A stretch of DNA of 64,000 bases, from NCBI RefSeq assembly GCF_001623875.1, contig NZ_LWAE01000006.1, positions 186,001-250,000 of the forward strand, in the 5' to 3' direction. Every line of letters starts with the position of its first letter. Position 1 is the first letter of the stretch. A program made the translations under genes and the position numbers. The notes under the pieces are model-generated. The model was not told the origin of the DNA, did no database searches, and saw only the letters and a program-made list of their open reading frames with translations. Positions 51,895-61,261 of the stretch are shown one piece after another. Source of the DNA: Clostridium magnum DSM 2767 (lineage in GTDB: Bacteria > Bacillota > Clostridia > Clostridiales > Clostridiaceae).

Positions 51895-53265
51895 ATGAAT
51901 ATGGATTTTAGTTTAAATTTAACGCAAGAACAAAAACTTGTAATGACCCAAGAAATGCAGTTATCAGTAAAGCTTTTGCAAATGTCAGGCTTTGAGCTTC
52001 AAGAATATGTTGAGAAAGAAGTACAAGAAAATCCCGTACTAGATGCGAAAGGTTCATCTGGGAATAGTGAAGAAAATAATAAGATGGATTATAAGGAATT
52101 GGTGAAATATTTCGAATTTGATAATTATAGTCATCATAATTATGAAAAAAAGGATGACGAGGAGATATCTCCTTTTAGCTTTATTTCAGAGAAAAAATCA
52201 CTAAAAGAATATTTGAAAGAACAAATTAGGGACTTAGGTGTAAAGGATTTTATTAAATCTATATGTCTATACATTATTGAAAATATTGATGAAAGAGGAT
52301 ATTTGGGAATAACAGACGATGAAATAACTGAAGATTTAAAAATATCTATGGCTTTAACAAAACATTGTGTGGAAACAATACAATCCTTGGAGCCCAGTGG
52401 TATAGGTGCAAGGGATTTAAAAGAGTGTTTAAAAATACAAATAATAAAAAAAGATATACAAGAACAAGCTATATTTGAAATAATAGATAACCATTTGGAA
52501 TTGCTTGCAGAAAACAAGTATAATAATATTGCAAAAATACTGAATATAGATGTAAAAAAAGCACAGGAATATGGTGATGTAATAAAAACCCTTCATCCTA
52601 AACCTTCTAGAGGCTTTTTTACTGGGGAAGAAGTAAAATACATAACTCCTGATGCTTACATTAAAAAAATAGATAACGAATATTTTATTTTAATGAATGA
52701 CGATATGCTTCCGAAATTAAGTATAAATCAAATGTATAAAGAAATAATAAGAAATGAAAATGATAAAGAAGCTGTAGAGTATGTAAAAGAAAAGTTAAAC
52801 AGTGCTATGTTTTTAATTAAAAGTATACAGCATAGAAAAAGTACCATATATAGAGTATTAGAAAAAATATTAGAGACCCAGAGGGATTACTTTGATTATG
52901 GTGATGAATACTTAAAACCAATGACACTAAAAGAGATAGCAGAAGAATTAAGTGTTCATGAATCTACCATAAGTAGAGCTATAAGGGATAAATATATATA
53001 CACTAATAAGGGCACTATAAGAATAAAGGATCTATTTACTACAGCAATATCTTCTAATAATAGCGGTGGAGAAGATGTTTCAGTAAAAATAATAAAAAAA
53101 TCTATAAAAGATTTAATTGACAAGGAAGACAAAGAAAAGCCTCTATCTGATCAAGTTATATGTGATTTAATAAATGAAGAAGGTATGAATATTTCTAGAA
53201 GAACTGTGGCAAAATACAGAGAGGAAATGGGGATAAAGTCATCAAAGGGGAGAAAGAGATTCTAA
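51895..53265 (+). CDS. rpoN: RNA polymerase sigma-54 factor
   Basis: 456 residues from ATG 51895 (GGGGTG 5 nt upstream). Activator-interacting region QEQKLVMTQEMQLSVKLLQMSG at the N-terminus; core-binding domain; HTH region KEIAEELSVHESTISRAIRDKY and C-terminal RpoN box SRRTVAKYREEMGIKSS. It transcribes -24/-12 promoters with enhancer proteins. I see no such promoter in this window. It precedes the glycolytic operon. Confidence 0.96.
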   Translation: MNMDFSLNLTQEQKLVMTQEMQLSVKLLQMSGFELQEYVEKEVQENPVLDAKGSSGNSEENNKMDYKELVKYFEFDNYSHHNYEKKDDEEISPFSFISEKKSLKEYLKEQIRDLGVKDFIKSICLYIIENIDERGYLGITDDEITEDLKISMALTKHCVETIQSLEPSGIGARDLKECLKIQIIKKDIQEQAIFEIIDNHLELLAENKYNNIAKILNIDVKKAQEYGDVIKTLHPKPSRGFFTGEEVKYITPDAYIKKIDNEYFILMNDDMLPKLSINQMYKEIIRNENDKEAVEYVKEKLNSAMFLIKSIQHRKSTIYRVLEKILETQRDYFDYGDEYLKPMTLKEIAEELSVHESTISRAIRDKYIYTNKGTIRIKDLFTTAISSNNSGGEDVSVKIIKKSIKDLIDKEDKEKPLSDQVICDLINEEGMNISRRTVAKYREEMGIKSSKGRKRF

Positions 53266-53315
53266 CTCTCCCCTCTAATGTTCATAAATTGTTCACATTT
53301 TTTTTCAAAATACTA

Positions 53316-53385
53316 TTTAAAAAGAATTTAATTTATTCTATAATATAAGTGGGACAGAAAAAGATGTACTGGGACACAAAAAGAC
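53316..53385 (+). promoter_or_regulatory. promoter and CggR operator of the glycolytic operon
   Basis: -10 TATAAT (53339-53344), 17 nt spacer, weak -35 TTTAAA (53316-53321). Six bases later are two direct repeats, TGGGAC-N6-AGAT (53350-53365) and TGGGAC-N6-AGAC (53370-53385), separated by 4 nt. The Bacillus CggR operator has CGGGAC-N6-TGTC twice with a 4-nt spacer: same spacing and same cores except for the ends. It overlaps the cggR leader, so CggR probably represses its own transcript. Confidence 0.8.
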
Positions 53386-53400
53386 CAGGAGGGATTTCAA

Positions 53401-54426
53401 GTGGAAGACATATTGAAGTTACAGCAGAAGATAGTACCAGAACTTATCGAATTATTAGAAAAAAGGTATGGGATTTTAAGAACCATATATTATAATCAGC
53501 CGATTGGTAGAAGGGTACTTGCAAATAACCTTGGAATTGGTGAAAGAATTGTAAGATCAGAGATAAATTTCTTAAAGAGTCAAAACTTTATTGAAATAAA
53601 TACTCCTGGCATGACAATAACAAAAGATGGAGAAGAAATAATAGATAAACTTAAAGACTTTATACATGAGTTAAAAGGTTTATCTGAAATCGAGAAATTT
53701 ATAAAAGAAAACTTAAAGCTAAGAAAAGTGTTAGTTGTTCCAGGTAACTTAGATGAAGATAGAACAATAATCAATGAAATTGGAAGAGCAGCAGCAAATT
53801 ATGTAAAAGAAATAATAAAAGACAATAGTATAATTGCAATTACTGGAGGCTCTACCATAAAAGAAGTAATTGATAATGTTCCTAAGATACCAAATTTAAA
53901 AGATGTATTAGTAGTACCAGCTAGAGGTGGTATGGGTATAAATGTAGAAACCCAAGCAAACACACTTGTTGCAAAGCTTGCTAGCAAAATAGATGGAAAG
54001 TATAAATTACTACATGTTCCAGATAACCTAAGTGATAAAGCAATGAATGCTATGATGCAAGAAAAAGACATAAGAGACGTACTGGAGACAGTAGATAGTG
54101 CTGATATTTTAATATACGGTATTGGAAGAGCAGAAAATATGGCTAAAAGAAGAAACTTGCCTCAAGAAGAATTAAATAAAATAGAAGAATACGGGGCAGT
54201 AGGTGAAGCCTTTGGATATTATTTTAATAAAGAAGGCGAAATCGTATATTATACACCAAGCATAGGAATAAAAAACGAAGAGATTGGGAAAATAGAAACA
54301 CTGATAGCTGTAGCTGGTGGAAAAAATAAAGCAGAAGCCATTGTTTCTACACAAAATAATAGTCACAATAGCATCCTAGTAACAGACGAAGGTGCAGCAA
54401 GAGAAATAATGGAACTTTTAAAATAG
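53401..54426 (+). CDS. cggR: central glycolytic genes regulator CggR
   Basis: 341 residues from GTG 53401 (AGGAGGG upstream). N-terminal winged helix (about 1-80: IGRRVLANNLGIGERIVRSEINFLKSQ) and a SorC/DeoR-type sugar-binding domain (about 90-341: VVPGNLDEDRTIINEIGRAAANYV, ITGGSTIKEVIDNVP, DILIYGIGRAENMAKRR). It represses gap-pgk-tpi-gpm-eno when fructose 1,6-bisphosphate is low. It is first in the operon, with the operator upstream. Confidence 0.95.
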   Translation: MEDILKLQQKIVPELIELLEKRYGILRTIYYNQPIGRRVLANNLGIGERIVRSEINFLKSQNFIEINTPGMTITKDGEEIIDKLKDFIHELKGLSEIEKFIKENLKLRKVLVVPGNLDEDRTIINEIGRAAANYVKEIIKDNSIIAITGGSTIKEVIDNVPKIPNLKDVLVVPARGGMGINVETQANTLVAKLASKIDGKYKLLHVPDNLSDKAMNAMMQEKDIRDVLETVDSADILIYGIGRAENMAKRRNLPQEELNKIEEYGAVGEAFGYYFNKEGEIVYYTPSIGIKNEEIGKIETLIAVAGGKNKAEAIVSTQNNSHNSILVTDEGAAREIMELLK

Positions 54427-54488
54427 TTGTTAATTATATTATTTATATATATAAAATAAATTTTAATATATTCTAGGAGGAATTTCAG

Positions 54489-55487
54489 ATGGTAAAAGTA
54501 GCTATTAATGGTTTTGGAAGAATAGGAAGATTAGCATTAAGATTAATGATTGAAAACCCAGAATTTCAGGTTGTTGCAATAAACGACTTAACTGATGCTA
54601 AAACTTTAGCTCATTTATTTAAATATGATTCAGCTCAAGGTAGATTCAATGGTCAAATCGAAGTTAAAGATGGAGCTTTCGTAGTTAATGGAAAAGAAAT
54701 AAAAGTAACTGCTCAAAGAAATCCTGCAGATTTACCATGGGGAGAACTAGGAGTAGACGTAGTATTAGAGTGTACTGGTTTCTTTACTTCAAAAGAAAAA
54801 GCAGAAGCTCACATCCAAGCTGGTGCTAAAAAAGTTGTTATATCAGCACCTGCAACTGGTGACTTAAAGACAGTTGTATTCAACGTAAACCAAGATGTAT
54901 TAGATGGTTCAGAAACAGTTATTTCTGGTGCATCATGTACAACAAACTGCTTAGCTCCAATGGCTAAAGTATTAAATGATACATTTGTTATAACAAAAGG
55001 ATTCATGACTACAATCCACGGTTATACAAATGACCAAAACACTCTTGACGCTCCACACGCTAAAGGAGATTTAAGAAGAGCAAGAGCAGCTGCTGCAAAC
55101 ATCGTTCCAAACTCAACTGGTGCAGCTAAAGCTATCGGTTTAGTTATTCCTGCATTAGCTGGAAAATTAGACGGAGGAGCTCAAAGAGTTCCTGTAATAA
55201 CTGGTTCATTAACTGAATTAGTATGTACTTTAGAAAAGAAAGCAACTAAAGAAGAAATAAATGCTGCAATGAAAGCTGCTGCTAATGAATCTTTCGGATA
55301 TACTGAAGAAGAATTAGTATCTTCAGACATAATCGGAATAAACTTCGGTTCATTATTCGATGCTACACAAACTAAAGTTATGGAAGTAAATGGAGAACAA
55401 TTAGTTAAAGTTGCTTCATGGTATGATAATGAAATGTCATATACTTCACAGTTAATCAGAACTTTAAAATTCTTCGTAACTAAATAG
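54489..55487 (+). CDS. gap: glyceraldehyde-3-phosphate dehydrogenase
   Basis: 332 residues. NAD-binding NGFGRIGRLALRL and catalytic SCTTNC (Cys at about 150) are visible. It oxidises glyceraldehyde 3-phosphate in glycolysis. GGAGG precedes ATG 54489. A hairpin follows, with partial transcription or processing likely before pgk. Confidence 0.98.
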   Translation: MVKVAINGFGRIGRLALRLMIENPEFQVVAINDLTDAKTLAHLFKYDSAQGRFNGQIEVKDGAFVVNGKEIKVTAQRNPADLPWGELGVDVVLECTGFFTSKEKAEAHIQAGAKKVVISAPATGDLKTVVFNVNQDVLDGSETVISGASCTTNCLAPMAKVLNDTFVITKGFMTTIHGYTNDQNTLDAPHAKGDLRRARAAAANIVPNSTGAAKAIGLVIPALAGKLDGGAQRVPVITGSLTELVCTLEKKATKEEINAAMKAAANESFGYTEEELVSSDIIGINFGSLFDATQTKVMEVNGEQLVKVASWYDNEMSYTSQLIRTLKFFVTK

Positions 55488-55516
55488 TTAACGAGTAATC
55501 GGAAAAAAAGATAAAA

Positions 55517-55563
55517 TATAGGTCTGGTTTTGTAGTTATGGCTATAAGGCCAGACCTTTTATG
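55517..55563 (+). terminator. hairpin between gap and pgk
   Basis: TATAGGTCTGG / CCAGACCTTTTAT with a 21-nt loop. The U-run is short, so it may attenuate or stabilise the gap mRNA and not fully terminate. Confidence 0.6.
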
Positions 55564-55678
55564 ATAAATGAATATTCAATATAAAAATATGGAAATTATT
55601 TCAAAATAATATATAATTGTAGGTACGGATTATTTTTTATATGAAAAAATTTTTAATTACAAAGGAGTGTTTTTTATA

Positions 55679-56872
55679 ATGGCTTTTAATAAAAAAACAA
55701 TTGAAGATGTAGATGTAAAAGGAAAAAGAGTATTGGTAAGATGTGATTTTAACGTTCCACTAGCAGATGGAAAAATTACTGATGAAAACAGACTAGTTGG
55801 AGCTATGCCAACTATAAAGTATTTAATAGAAAAAGGAGCAAAACTTATACTTTGCTCACACCTTGGCAAAGCTAAAGGACCAGATGCAACAAAAACTTTA
55901 GCACCAGTTGCTAAGAGACTATCAGAAATGTTAGGAAAAGAAGTAGTTTTTGCTGCTGATGACGTTGTTGTTGGTGAAAATGCTAAAGCTGCAGTAGCTA
56001 ACATGAAAGAAGGAGATGTAGTTCTTCTTGAAAATACAAGATTCAGACCAGAAGAAGGAAAAAACGAAGAAGCATTTTCAAAAGATTTAGCTTCACTTGC
56101 TGATATATTTGTAAATGATGCCTTCGGAACAGCTCACAGAGCTCACTGCTCAACTGTTGGAGTTACTCAATTTGTACCAGTATCAGTATGTGGATACTTA
56201 ATCCAAAAAGAATTAAAATTCTTAGGAGAAGCTGTTGAGAATCCAGTAAGACCATTTGTTGCAATACTTGGAGGAGCTAAAGTATCAGACAAAATCAACG
56301 TTATCAATAACTTACTTGAAAAGGTTGATACTCTAATAATCGGTGGAGGAATGGCTTACACATTCTTAAAAGCACAAGGATTTACTATAGGAACATCACT
56401 TCTTGAAGCTGATAAAGTTGACTATGCAAAAGAAATGATGGATAAAGCAGCAGCTAAGGGAGTTAAATTATTACTTCCAGTAGATAATATAGTTGGAGAT
56501 AAATTTGCTGCAGATGCAACTCCAGTTGTAACTGAAGATCAAAATATTCCAGAAGGACACATGGGTCTTGATATCGGACCAAAGAGTGCTGAATTATATG
56601 CTAACGCAGTTAAAGAAGCTAAAACAGTTATTTGGAACGGACCAATGGGAGTATTTGAGTTTGAAAACTTTGCAAAAGGAACTATTGCAGTAGCAAAAGC
56701 TATGGCTGATTCAGATGCTACAACTGTAATCGGTGGAGGAGACAGTGCAGCAGCTGTTAACATATTAGGATTCGGAGATAAAATGACTCATATTTCAACT
56801 GGTGGTGGTGCGTCACTTGAATTCTTAGAAGGAAAAGCATTACCAGGAATAGAGGCACTTAACAACAAGTAG
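55679..56872 (+). CDS. pgk: phosphoglycerate kinase
   Basis: 397 residues from ATG 55679 (AAAGGAGTG upstream). GKRVLVRCDFNVPL (about 14-27), LGGAKVSDKI and GPMGVFEFENFAKGT with GGGDSAAA are typical. It makes ATP from 1,3-bisphosphoglycerate. Confidence 0.98.
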   Translation: MAFNKKTIEDVDVKGKRVLVRCDFNVPLADGKITDENRLVGAMPTIKYLIEKGAKLILCSHLGKAKGPDATKTLAPVAKRLSEMLGKEVVFAADDVVVGENAKAAVANMKEGDVVLLENTRFRPEEGKNEEAFSKDLASLADIFVNDAFGTAHRAHCSTVGVTQFVPVSVCGYLIQKELKFLGEAVENPVRPFVAILGGAKVSDKINVINNLLEKVDTLIIGGGMAYTFLKAQGFTIGTSLLEADKVDYAKEMMDKAAAKGVKLLLPVDNIVGDKFAADATPVVTEDQNIPEGHMGLDIGPKSAELYANAVKEAKTVIWNGPMGVFEFENFAKGTIAVAKAMADSDATTVIGGGDSAAAVNILGFGDKMTHISTGGGASLEFLEGKALPGIEALNNK

Positions 56873-56885
56873 GAGTGACTTAGCA

Positions 56886-57087
56886 CCGGTATTCAAGGAG
56901 TTAACTCTTCTGTACTGCTAATAATTTTAGTTATCTCTAAGGCTTACTGCTAAAGAAAAATAATAATCTCAAATAAACTCCCTTCGGTCAGACATATTTA
57001 AGATTATTATTTTTCTAAAGCAGTTTCGCCAAGAGCTAACTAAAATTATTAGATGTACTGTCAGAGATAACCCCATGAATACCTATA
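56886..57087. repeat. family E palindromic element between pgk and tpiA
   Basis: Arms of about 82 bp: GGTATTCAAGGAGTTA... and the reverse complement of ...CCCCATGAATACC, about 80% alike, meeting at GATTATTATTTTTCT with a 30-nt loop (CTCCCTTCGGTC). No coding sequence. It could be a MITE-like insertion or an RNA hairpin in the glycolytic mRNA. Confidence 0.82.
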
Positions 57088-57253
57088 CTTAAGTCAAATA
57101 CCTAACTTAGAATCTCTTATGTATAACCAAAATTACACACTAGATAAAGTAGGGGTAATAGTTTAAAATATTACAGGGAAGTTAAGATAAATAAGAACTA
57201 AAAATAATAATTAATTTATAGATAACAAATTAGAGGAAATGGGGTATTTAATA

Positions 57254-58000
57254 ATGAGAAAAGCAATTATAGCTGGAAACTGGAAAATGAATAATACTAT
57301 AGAAGAAGGTTTAAAATTAGTTGAAGAGTTAAAAGGACTTGTAAAAGATGCAAAGTGTGACGTAGTTGTTTGTCCGCCATTTGTAGCATTAGATGCAGTA
57401 TTAAAAGCAGTTAAAGGAACTAATATAAAAGTTGGTGCTCAAAACATGCACTTTGAAGAAAAAGGAGCATATACTGGAGAAGTAGCACCAGAGATGCTTG
57501 AAAAGATGGGCGTAGAATATGTAATAATTGGACATAGTGAAAGAAGACAATATTTCAATGAAACAGATGAAACTGTTAATAAAAAAGTAAAAAAAGCTTT
57601 AGAGCATAATCTAATTCCAATATCTTGCTGTGGCGAAAGCTTAGAAGAAAGAGAAACAAATGTAACTGAAGAAGTTTTAGGAAGACAGATAAAATTAAAT
57701 TTAGCAGGACTTACAACTGAACAAGTAGAAAAAGTAGTAGTAGCTTACGAACCAATCTGGGCTATCGGAACAGGTAAGACAGCAACAGATGAGCAAGCAA
57801 ATGAAACTATAGCTTACATAAGAGGCGTAATAGCATCAATGTATGGAAAAGAAGTAGCAGATAAAGTAAGAATTCAATATGGTGGTTCAGTAAAACCAAA
57901 TACAATAAAAGCTCAAATGGCTCAAAGTGATATAGACGGTGCATTAGTTGGAGGAGCTAGCTTAAAAGCAGAGGATTTTGCAGGAATAGTAAACTATTAA
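57254..58000 (+). CDS. tpiA: triosephosphate isomerase
   Basis: 248 residues from ATG 57254. GNWKMN (residues 8-13), VIIGHSERRQYF (His), VVAYEPIWAIGTGKTA (Glu) and the phosphate loop YGGSVKPNN-type are intact. The leader has GGAAATGGGGTATTTAATA. Confidence 0.98.
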   Translation: MRKAIIAGNWKMNNTIEEGLKLVEELKGLVKDAKCDVVVCPPFVALDAVLKAVKGTNIKVGAQNMHFEEKGAYTGEVAPEMLEKMGVEYVIIGHSERRQYFNETDETVNKKVKKALEHNLIPISCCGESLEERETNVTEEVLGRQIKLNLAGLTTEQVEKVVVAYEPIWAIGTGKTATDEQANETIAYIRGVIASMYGKEVADKVRIQYGGSVKPNTIKAQMAQSDIDGALVGGASLKAEDFAGIVNY

Positions 58001-58003
58001 TTT

Positions 58004-58108
58004 AATTGAGAGTTGAGAGTGGAGAGTTGAAAGTTAATAAAGTTTTAGATTTTAGACATAAGGAAGAAATGATTTATAACTTTCAACTTTCAATTGTCAA
58101 CTTTTAGC
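58004..58108. repeat. family F inverted repeat between tpiA and gpmI
   Basis: TTGAGAGTTGAGAGTGGAGA GTTGAAAGTTAA is inverted as TTATAACTTTCAACTTTCAATTGTCAACTTTT, with about 40 nt between. The TTGAAAGTT core is perfect. It sits between two genes of one operon. Confidence 0.75.
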
Positions 58109-58128
58109 AAAAAAAATGGAGGTTAATG

Positions 58129-59652
58129 ATGAGTAAAAAACCAGTAGCATTAGTAATACTTGATGGATTCGGAATTTCAGACAATGTAGAAGGAAACGCA
58201 GTTAAGGCAGCACATAAACCAAACTATGATAGATATTTTAACAACTATCCTCACGGAGAATTAGGGGCTAGTGGATTGAGTGTTGGACTTCCAGAGGGAC
58301 AAATGGGAAACTCAGAAGTTGGACACTTAAATATAGGAGCAGGAAGAATAGTTTACCAACAGCTAACTAGAATAACTAAGTCAATAGAAGATGGAGACTT
58401 TGCTGAAAATGAAGCGTTGAAGAAAGCAGTAAACAACGCAAAAGAAAATAATTCATCACTTCATTTAATGGGACTTTTATCTGATGGAGGAGTTCACTCA
58501 CACATTAACCACTTAAAGGGACTATTAAAGCTTGCAAAGGAAAAGGATGTACAGAAAGTATATATTCATGCTTTTCTTGATGGAAGAGATGTACCTCCAG
58601 CTTCAGCAAAAGAGTATATAATAGAATTAGAAAACTATATGCAAGAAGTTGGTGTTGGACAAATAGCAACAGTATCAGGAAGATACTATGCAATGGACAG
58701 GGATAAAAGATGGGAAAGAGTTCAATTAGCTTATAATGCCATAGTACTTGGAAAAGGTGAAGAAGCAGCAAGCGCTATAGAAGCTGTTGATAAATCCTAT
58801 AATGATAATAAAACTGATGAGTTTGTACTTCCAACTATTATTGCTGGCGCAGGAAAATCTAATGTAAAAAATAAGGATTCAGTAATATTCTTTAATTTCA
58901 GACCTGATAGAGCTAGAGAAATAACAAGAGCCATAAATGATAAAGTGTTTGATGGTTTTTCCAGAGAAGCTTTAGATTTAACATTTGTTACTATGACTGA
59001 GTATGATGTAACATTACAAGGTGTAGATGTAGCTTTTGGACCTGAAAGCTATTCAAACACTCTTGGAGAATATGTAAGCAAGATGGGTAAAAATCAGTTA
59101 AGAATAGCTGAAACTGAAAAATATGCCCATGTAACATTCTTCTTCAATGGAGGCGTGGAAGAGCCAAATTCAAATGAAGATAGAGCTCTTATACCTTCAC
59201 CAAAGGTTGCAACCTATGATATGCAGCCAGAAATGAGTGCTTACAAGGTTACTGAAGAATTATTAAATAAACTTGATGAAGATAAATATGACATGATTAT
59301 ACTAAACTTTGCAAACCCAGATATGGTAGGACATACAGGAGTTTTTGATGCTGCTAAAAAAGCTGTAGAAGCTGTTGATGTATGTTTAGGCAAGGTTGTA
59401 GATAAAATATTAGAGAAGAATGGAACTGCATTTATAACTGCAGATCACGGTAATGCAGAGCAGATGATAGACTTCTCAACAGGTAAACCTATGACGGCCC
59501 ATACAACAGATGCTGTTCCATTCTTATATGTAGCAGCAGATGCTAAGCCATTAAGAGATAGTGGTATATTAGCAGATATAGCTCCAACTATGCTTCAAGT
59601 TATGGGACTAGAAATACCTGAGGAAATGACAGGTAAGAGCTTAATAAAATAA
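58129..59652 (+). CDS. gpmI: 2,3-bisphosphoglycerate-independent phosphoglycerate mutase
   Basis: 507 residues from ATG 58129 (GGAGG 6 nt upstream). LDGFGISDN (metal), the catalytic Ser in MGNSEVGHLNIG, and metal-binding FANPDMVGHTG and ADHGNAEQM are seen. It converts 3- to 2-phosphoglycerate. In related genomes eno follows; here it does not, and a terminator ends the operon. Confidence 0.97.
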   Translation: MSKKPVALVILDGFGISDNVEGNAVKAAHKPNYDRYFNNYPHGELGASGLSVGLPEGQMGNSEVGHLNIGAGRIVYQQLTRITKSIEDGDFAENEALKKAVNNAKENNSSLHLMGLLSDGGVHSHINHLKGLLKLAKEKDVQKVYIHAFLDGRDVPPASAKEYIIELENYMQEVGVGQIATVSGRYYAMDRDKRWERVQLAYNAIVLGKGEEAASAIEAVDKSYNDNKTDEFVLPTIIAGAGKSNVKNKDSVIFFNFRPDRAREITRAINDKVFDGFSREALDLTFVTMTEYDVTLQGVDVAFGPESYSNTLGEYVSKMGKNQLRIAETEKYAHVTFFFNGGVEEPNSNEDRALIPSPKVATYDMQPEMSAYKVTEELLNKLDEDKYDMIILNFANPDMVGHTGVFDAAKKAVEAVDVCLGKVVDKILEKNGTAFITADHGNAEQMIDFSTGKPMTAHTTDAVPFLYVAADAKPLRDSGILADIAPTMLQVMGLEIPEEMTGKSLIK

Positions 59653-59659
59653 AAATATA

Positions 59660-59697
59660 GAGAAAAGAGTTATTTTAAGATAGCTCTTTTTTTCTTT
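59660..59697 (+). terminator. terminator of the glycolytic operon
   Basis: AGAGTTAT / ATAGCTCT stem followed by a T-rich run. Confidence 0.8.
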
Positions 59698-59812
59698 ATA
59701 AAAAAAGAAGTTTAAGACATTTTGATATTATTATAGGAAGGTCTTTCAAAAATTGTTTGAAGCAGAATAATAAGAAGCAAGATGTGTATTGATCGATATA
59801 ATGGAAAGAATG

Positions 59813-59841
59813 TTGATTTTAAATGCCAAATGTATTACAAT
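59813..59841 (+). promoter_or_regulatory. promoter of the LacI-family gene
   Basis: TTGATT (59813-59818), 17 nt, TACAAT (59836-59841). Confidence 0.6.
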
Positions 59842-59902
59842 AATATAAGTATGTTATTAAAAGGTAATTATTATAATAAAAATAAATCTGGAGGAATGAA
59901 AC

Positions 59903-60934
59903 GTGAAGAATGAAAAATATACAATTTCAGATGTTGCTAAAATGTTAGGAGTTTCTCGTTCTACCGTTTCAAGGGCAATTAGTAATTCACCAGGTGTTGG
60001 CGATGAATTAAGGAAAAAAGTGTTAGATTTTGTTGATAAAATCGGATATAAACCCAATACAATTGCTCAAAGCCTTAGTAAAGGTAAGATTAATATCATA
60101 GCATTGATTTTTGGAGATGTTAGAAATCCATTCTATGCTGATTTAGCGTTCAATATCCAGAAGATTTTGAGCAATAATGGTTATATGGTTATGGTTTTTA
60201 ATAGTGAGTATGAGGAAAAAAATGAAATTGAGTTTATTAGATTAGCGCAACAATTTAATTTTGCAGGATTAATATTGTTGACTGCTCAAACAGATGAAAT
60301 AAAAAATGAATTAAAGACAGTAAATATGCCTGTGGTTCTCGTTAACAGAATTTTAGATTCATATGACGGAGATTCTGTTTTACTTGATAACTTTCAGGCT
60401 GGTTATATTGCTGTTAGACATTTAATAGAGTTAGGTCATACTTATATAGGTTTTATTGGTGGACAGAAAAATTCTTCTGCAGCAAATCAGCGATATGAAG
60501 GATATCGTCAAGCGCTTAAAAATTATCATTTACCATTCAATGAAAAAAGTGTCATGTATAGCGATTTGAAGATTGAGACAGCATATGAAATTGCAAAAGA
60601 ATATGTATCAGATATTAAAAATAGACCAAGTGCGCTTGTAATCATCAATGATATGACTGCTTTGAGTTTTATTGACTATTGTAAAAAGACTAATATAAAG
60701 ATTCCAGAAATGCTTTCTATTGTTAGCTTTGACAATATTGTGTTTTCTGCTATGCATGATATCAGTTTGACAACAGTGAGTCAGCATGTGGATAAAATGA
60801 GTGAACATGCAACTCGCTTAATAATAAAGCAATTAGAGGAACCAGATGCAAAATCAGAAAGAATCATTTTAGAACCAAAACTAATTATAAGAAATAGTAC
60901 TGGTCCCTTTAATCCTGATAGATTTGAAGAATAA
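59903..60934 (+). CDS. LacI-family transcriptional regulator
   Basis: 343 residues from GTG 59903 (GGAGG 7 nt upstream). HTH at 6-30 (TISDVAKMLGVSRSTVSRAISNSP) with the hinge GYKPNTIAQSLSKGK. Periplasmic-binding-like domain (about 60-335). The neighbouring metallo-hydrolase and MFS genes and two near-identical operators at 61184 and 63927 suggest it controls this cluster in response to a sugar acid or its derivative. Confidence 0.93.
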   Translation: MKNEKYTISDVAKMLGVSRSTVSRAISNSPGVGDELRKKVLDFVDKIGYKPNTIAQSLSKGKINIIALIFGDVRNPFYADLAFNIQKILSNNGYMVMVFNSEYEEKNEIEFIRLAQQFNFAGLILLTAQTDEIKNELKTVNMPVVLVNRILDSYDGDSVLLDNFQAGYIAVRHLIELGHTYIGFIGGQKNSSAANQRYEGYRQALKNYHLPFNEKSVMYSDLKIETAYEIAKEYVSDIKNRPSALVIINDMTALSFIDYCKKTNIKIPEMLSIVSFDNIVFSAMHDISLTTVSQHVDKMSEHATRLIIKQLEEPDAKSERIILEPKLIIRNSTGPFNPDRFEE

Positions 60935-60998
60935 TATATAAAAATAACTAATAGATTAAATTAATTATTGGTAAAATTATTAAAGAACTCTAAATTTG

Positions 60999-61040
60999 AA
61001 ATAAACTACATTATTTAAGTAATGTAGTTTATTTTTTTTT
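60999..61040 (+). terminator. terminator of the LacI-family gene
   Basis: AATAAACTACATTA / TAATGTAGTTTATT and an eight-T run. Confidence 0.88.
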
Positions 61041-61142
61041 AGAATCTATAAGTATTTGTCCTACAATGAAAATAAAATGATAAAATGACGATATATGTAG
61101 AAAAATGAAAAAATAAAAGAATAAATAAAATGAAAGCAGTTA

Positions 61143-61200
61143 TTGATTTATAAAAATGTAAATGATATAATAAGTATAAATTAAAGAAATCGGTTTCTTA
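61143..61200 (+). promoter_or_regulatory. promoter and LacI-type operator of the metallo-hydrolase gene
   Basis: Promoter TTGATT (61143-61148), 17 nt, TATAAT (61166-61171). The near-palindrome AAGAAATCGGTTTCTT (61184-61199) lies at about +7 to +22, in a position to block transcription. It resembles the operator at 63927 (ACGAAATCGGTTTCGT). It also fits 14 of 15 positions of the cre consensus, so CcpA binding is an alternative. Confidence 0.78.
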
Positions 61201-61261
61201 AATATAACGCTAATTATTTTTGTTTCAAGAGAACGATGTCTTAAAGAAGGGAGAAGTAAAT

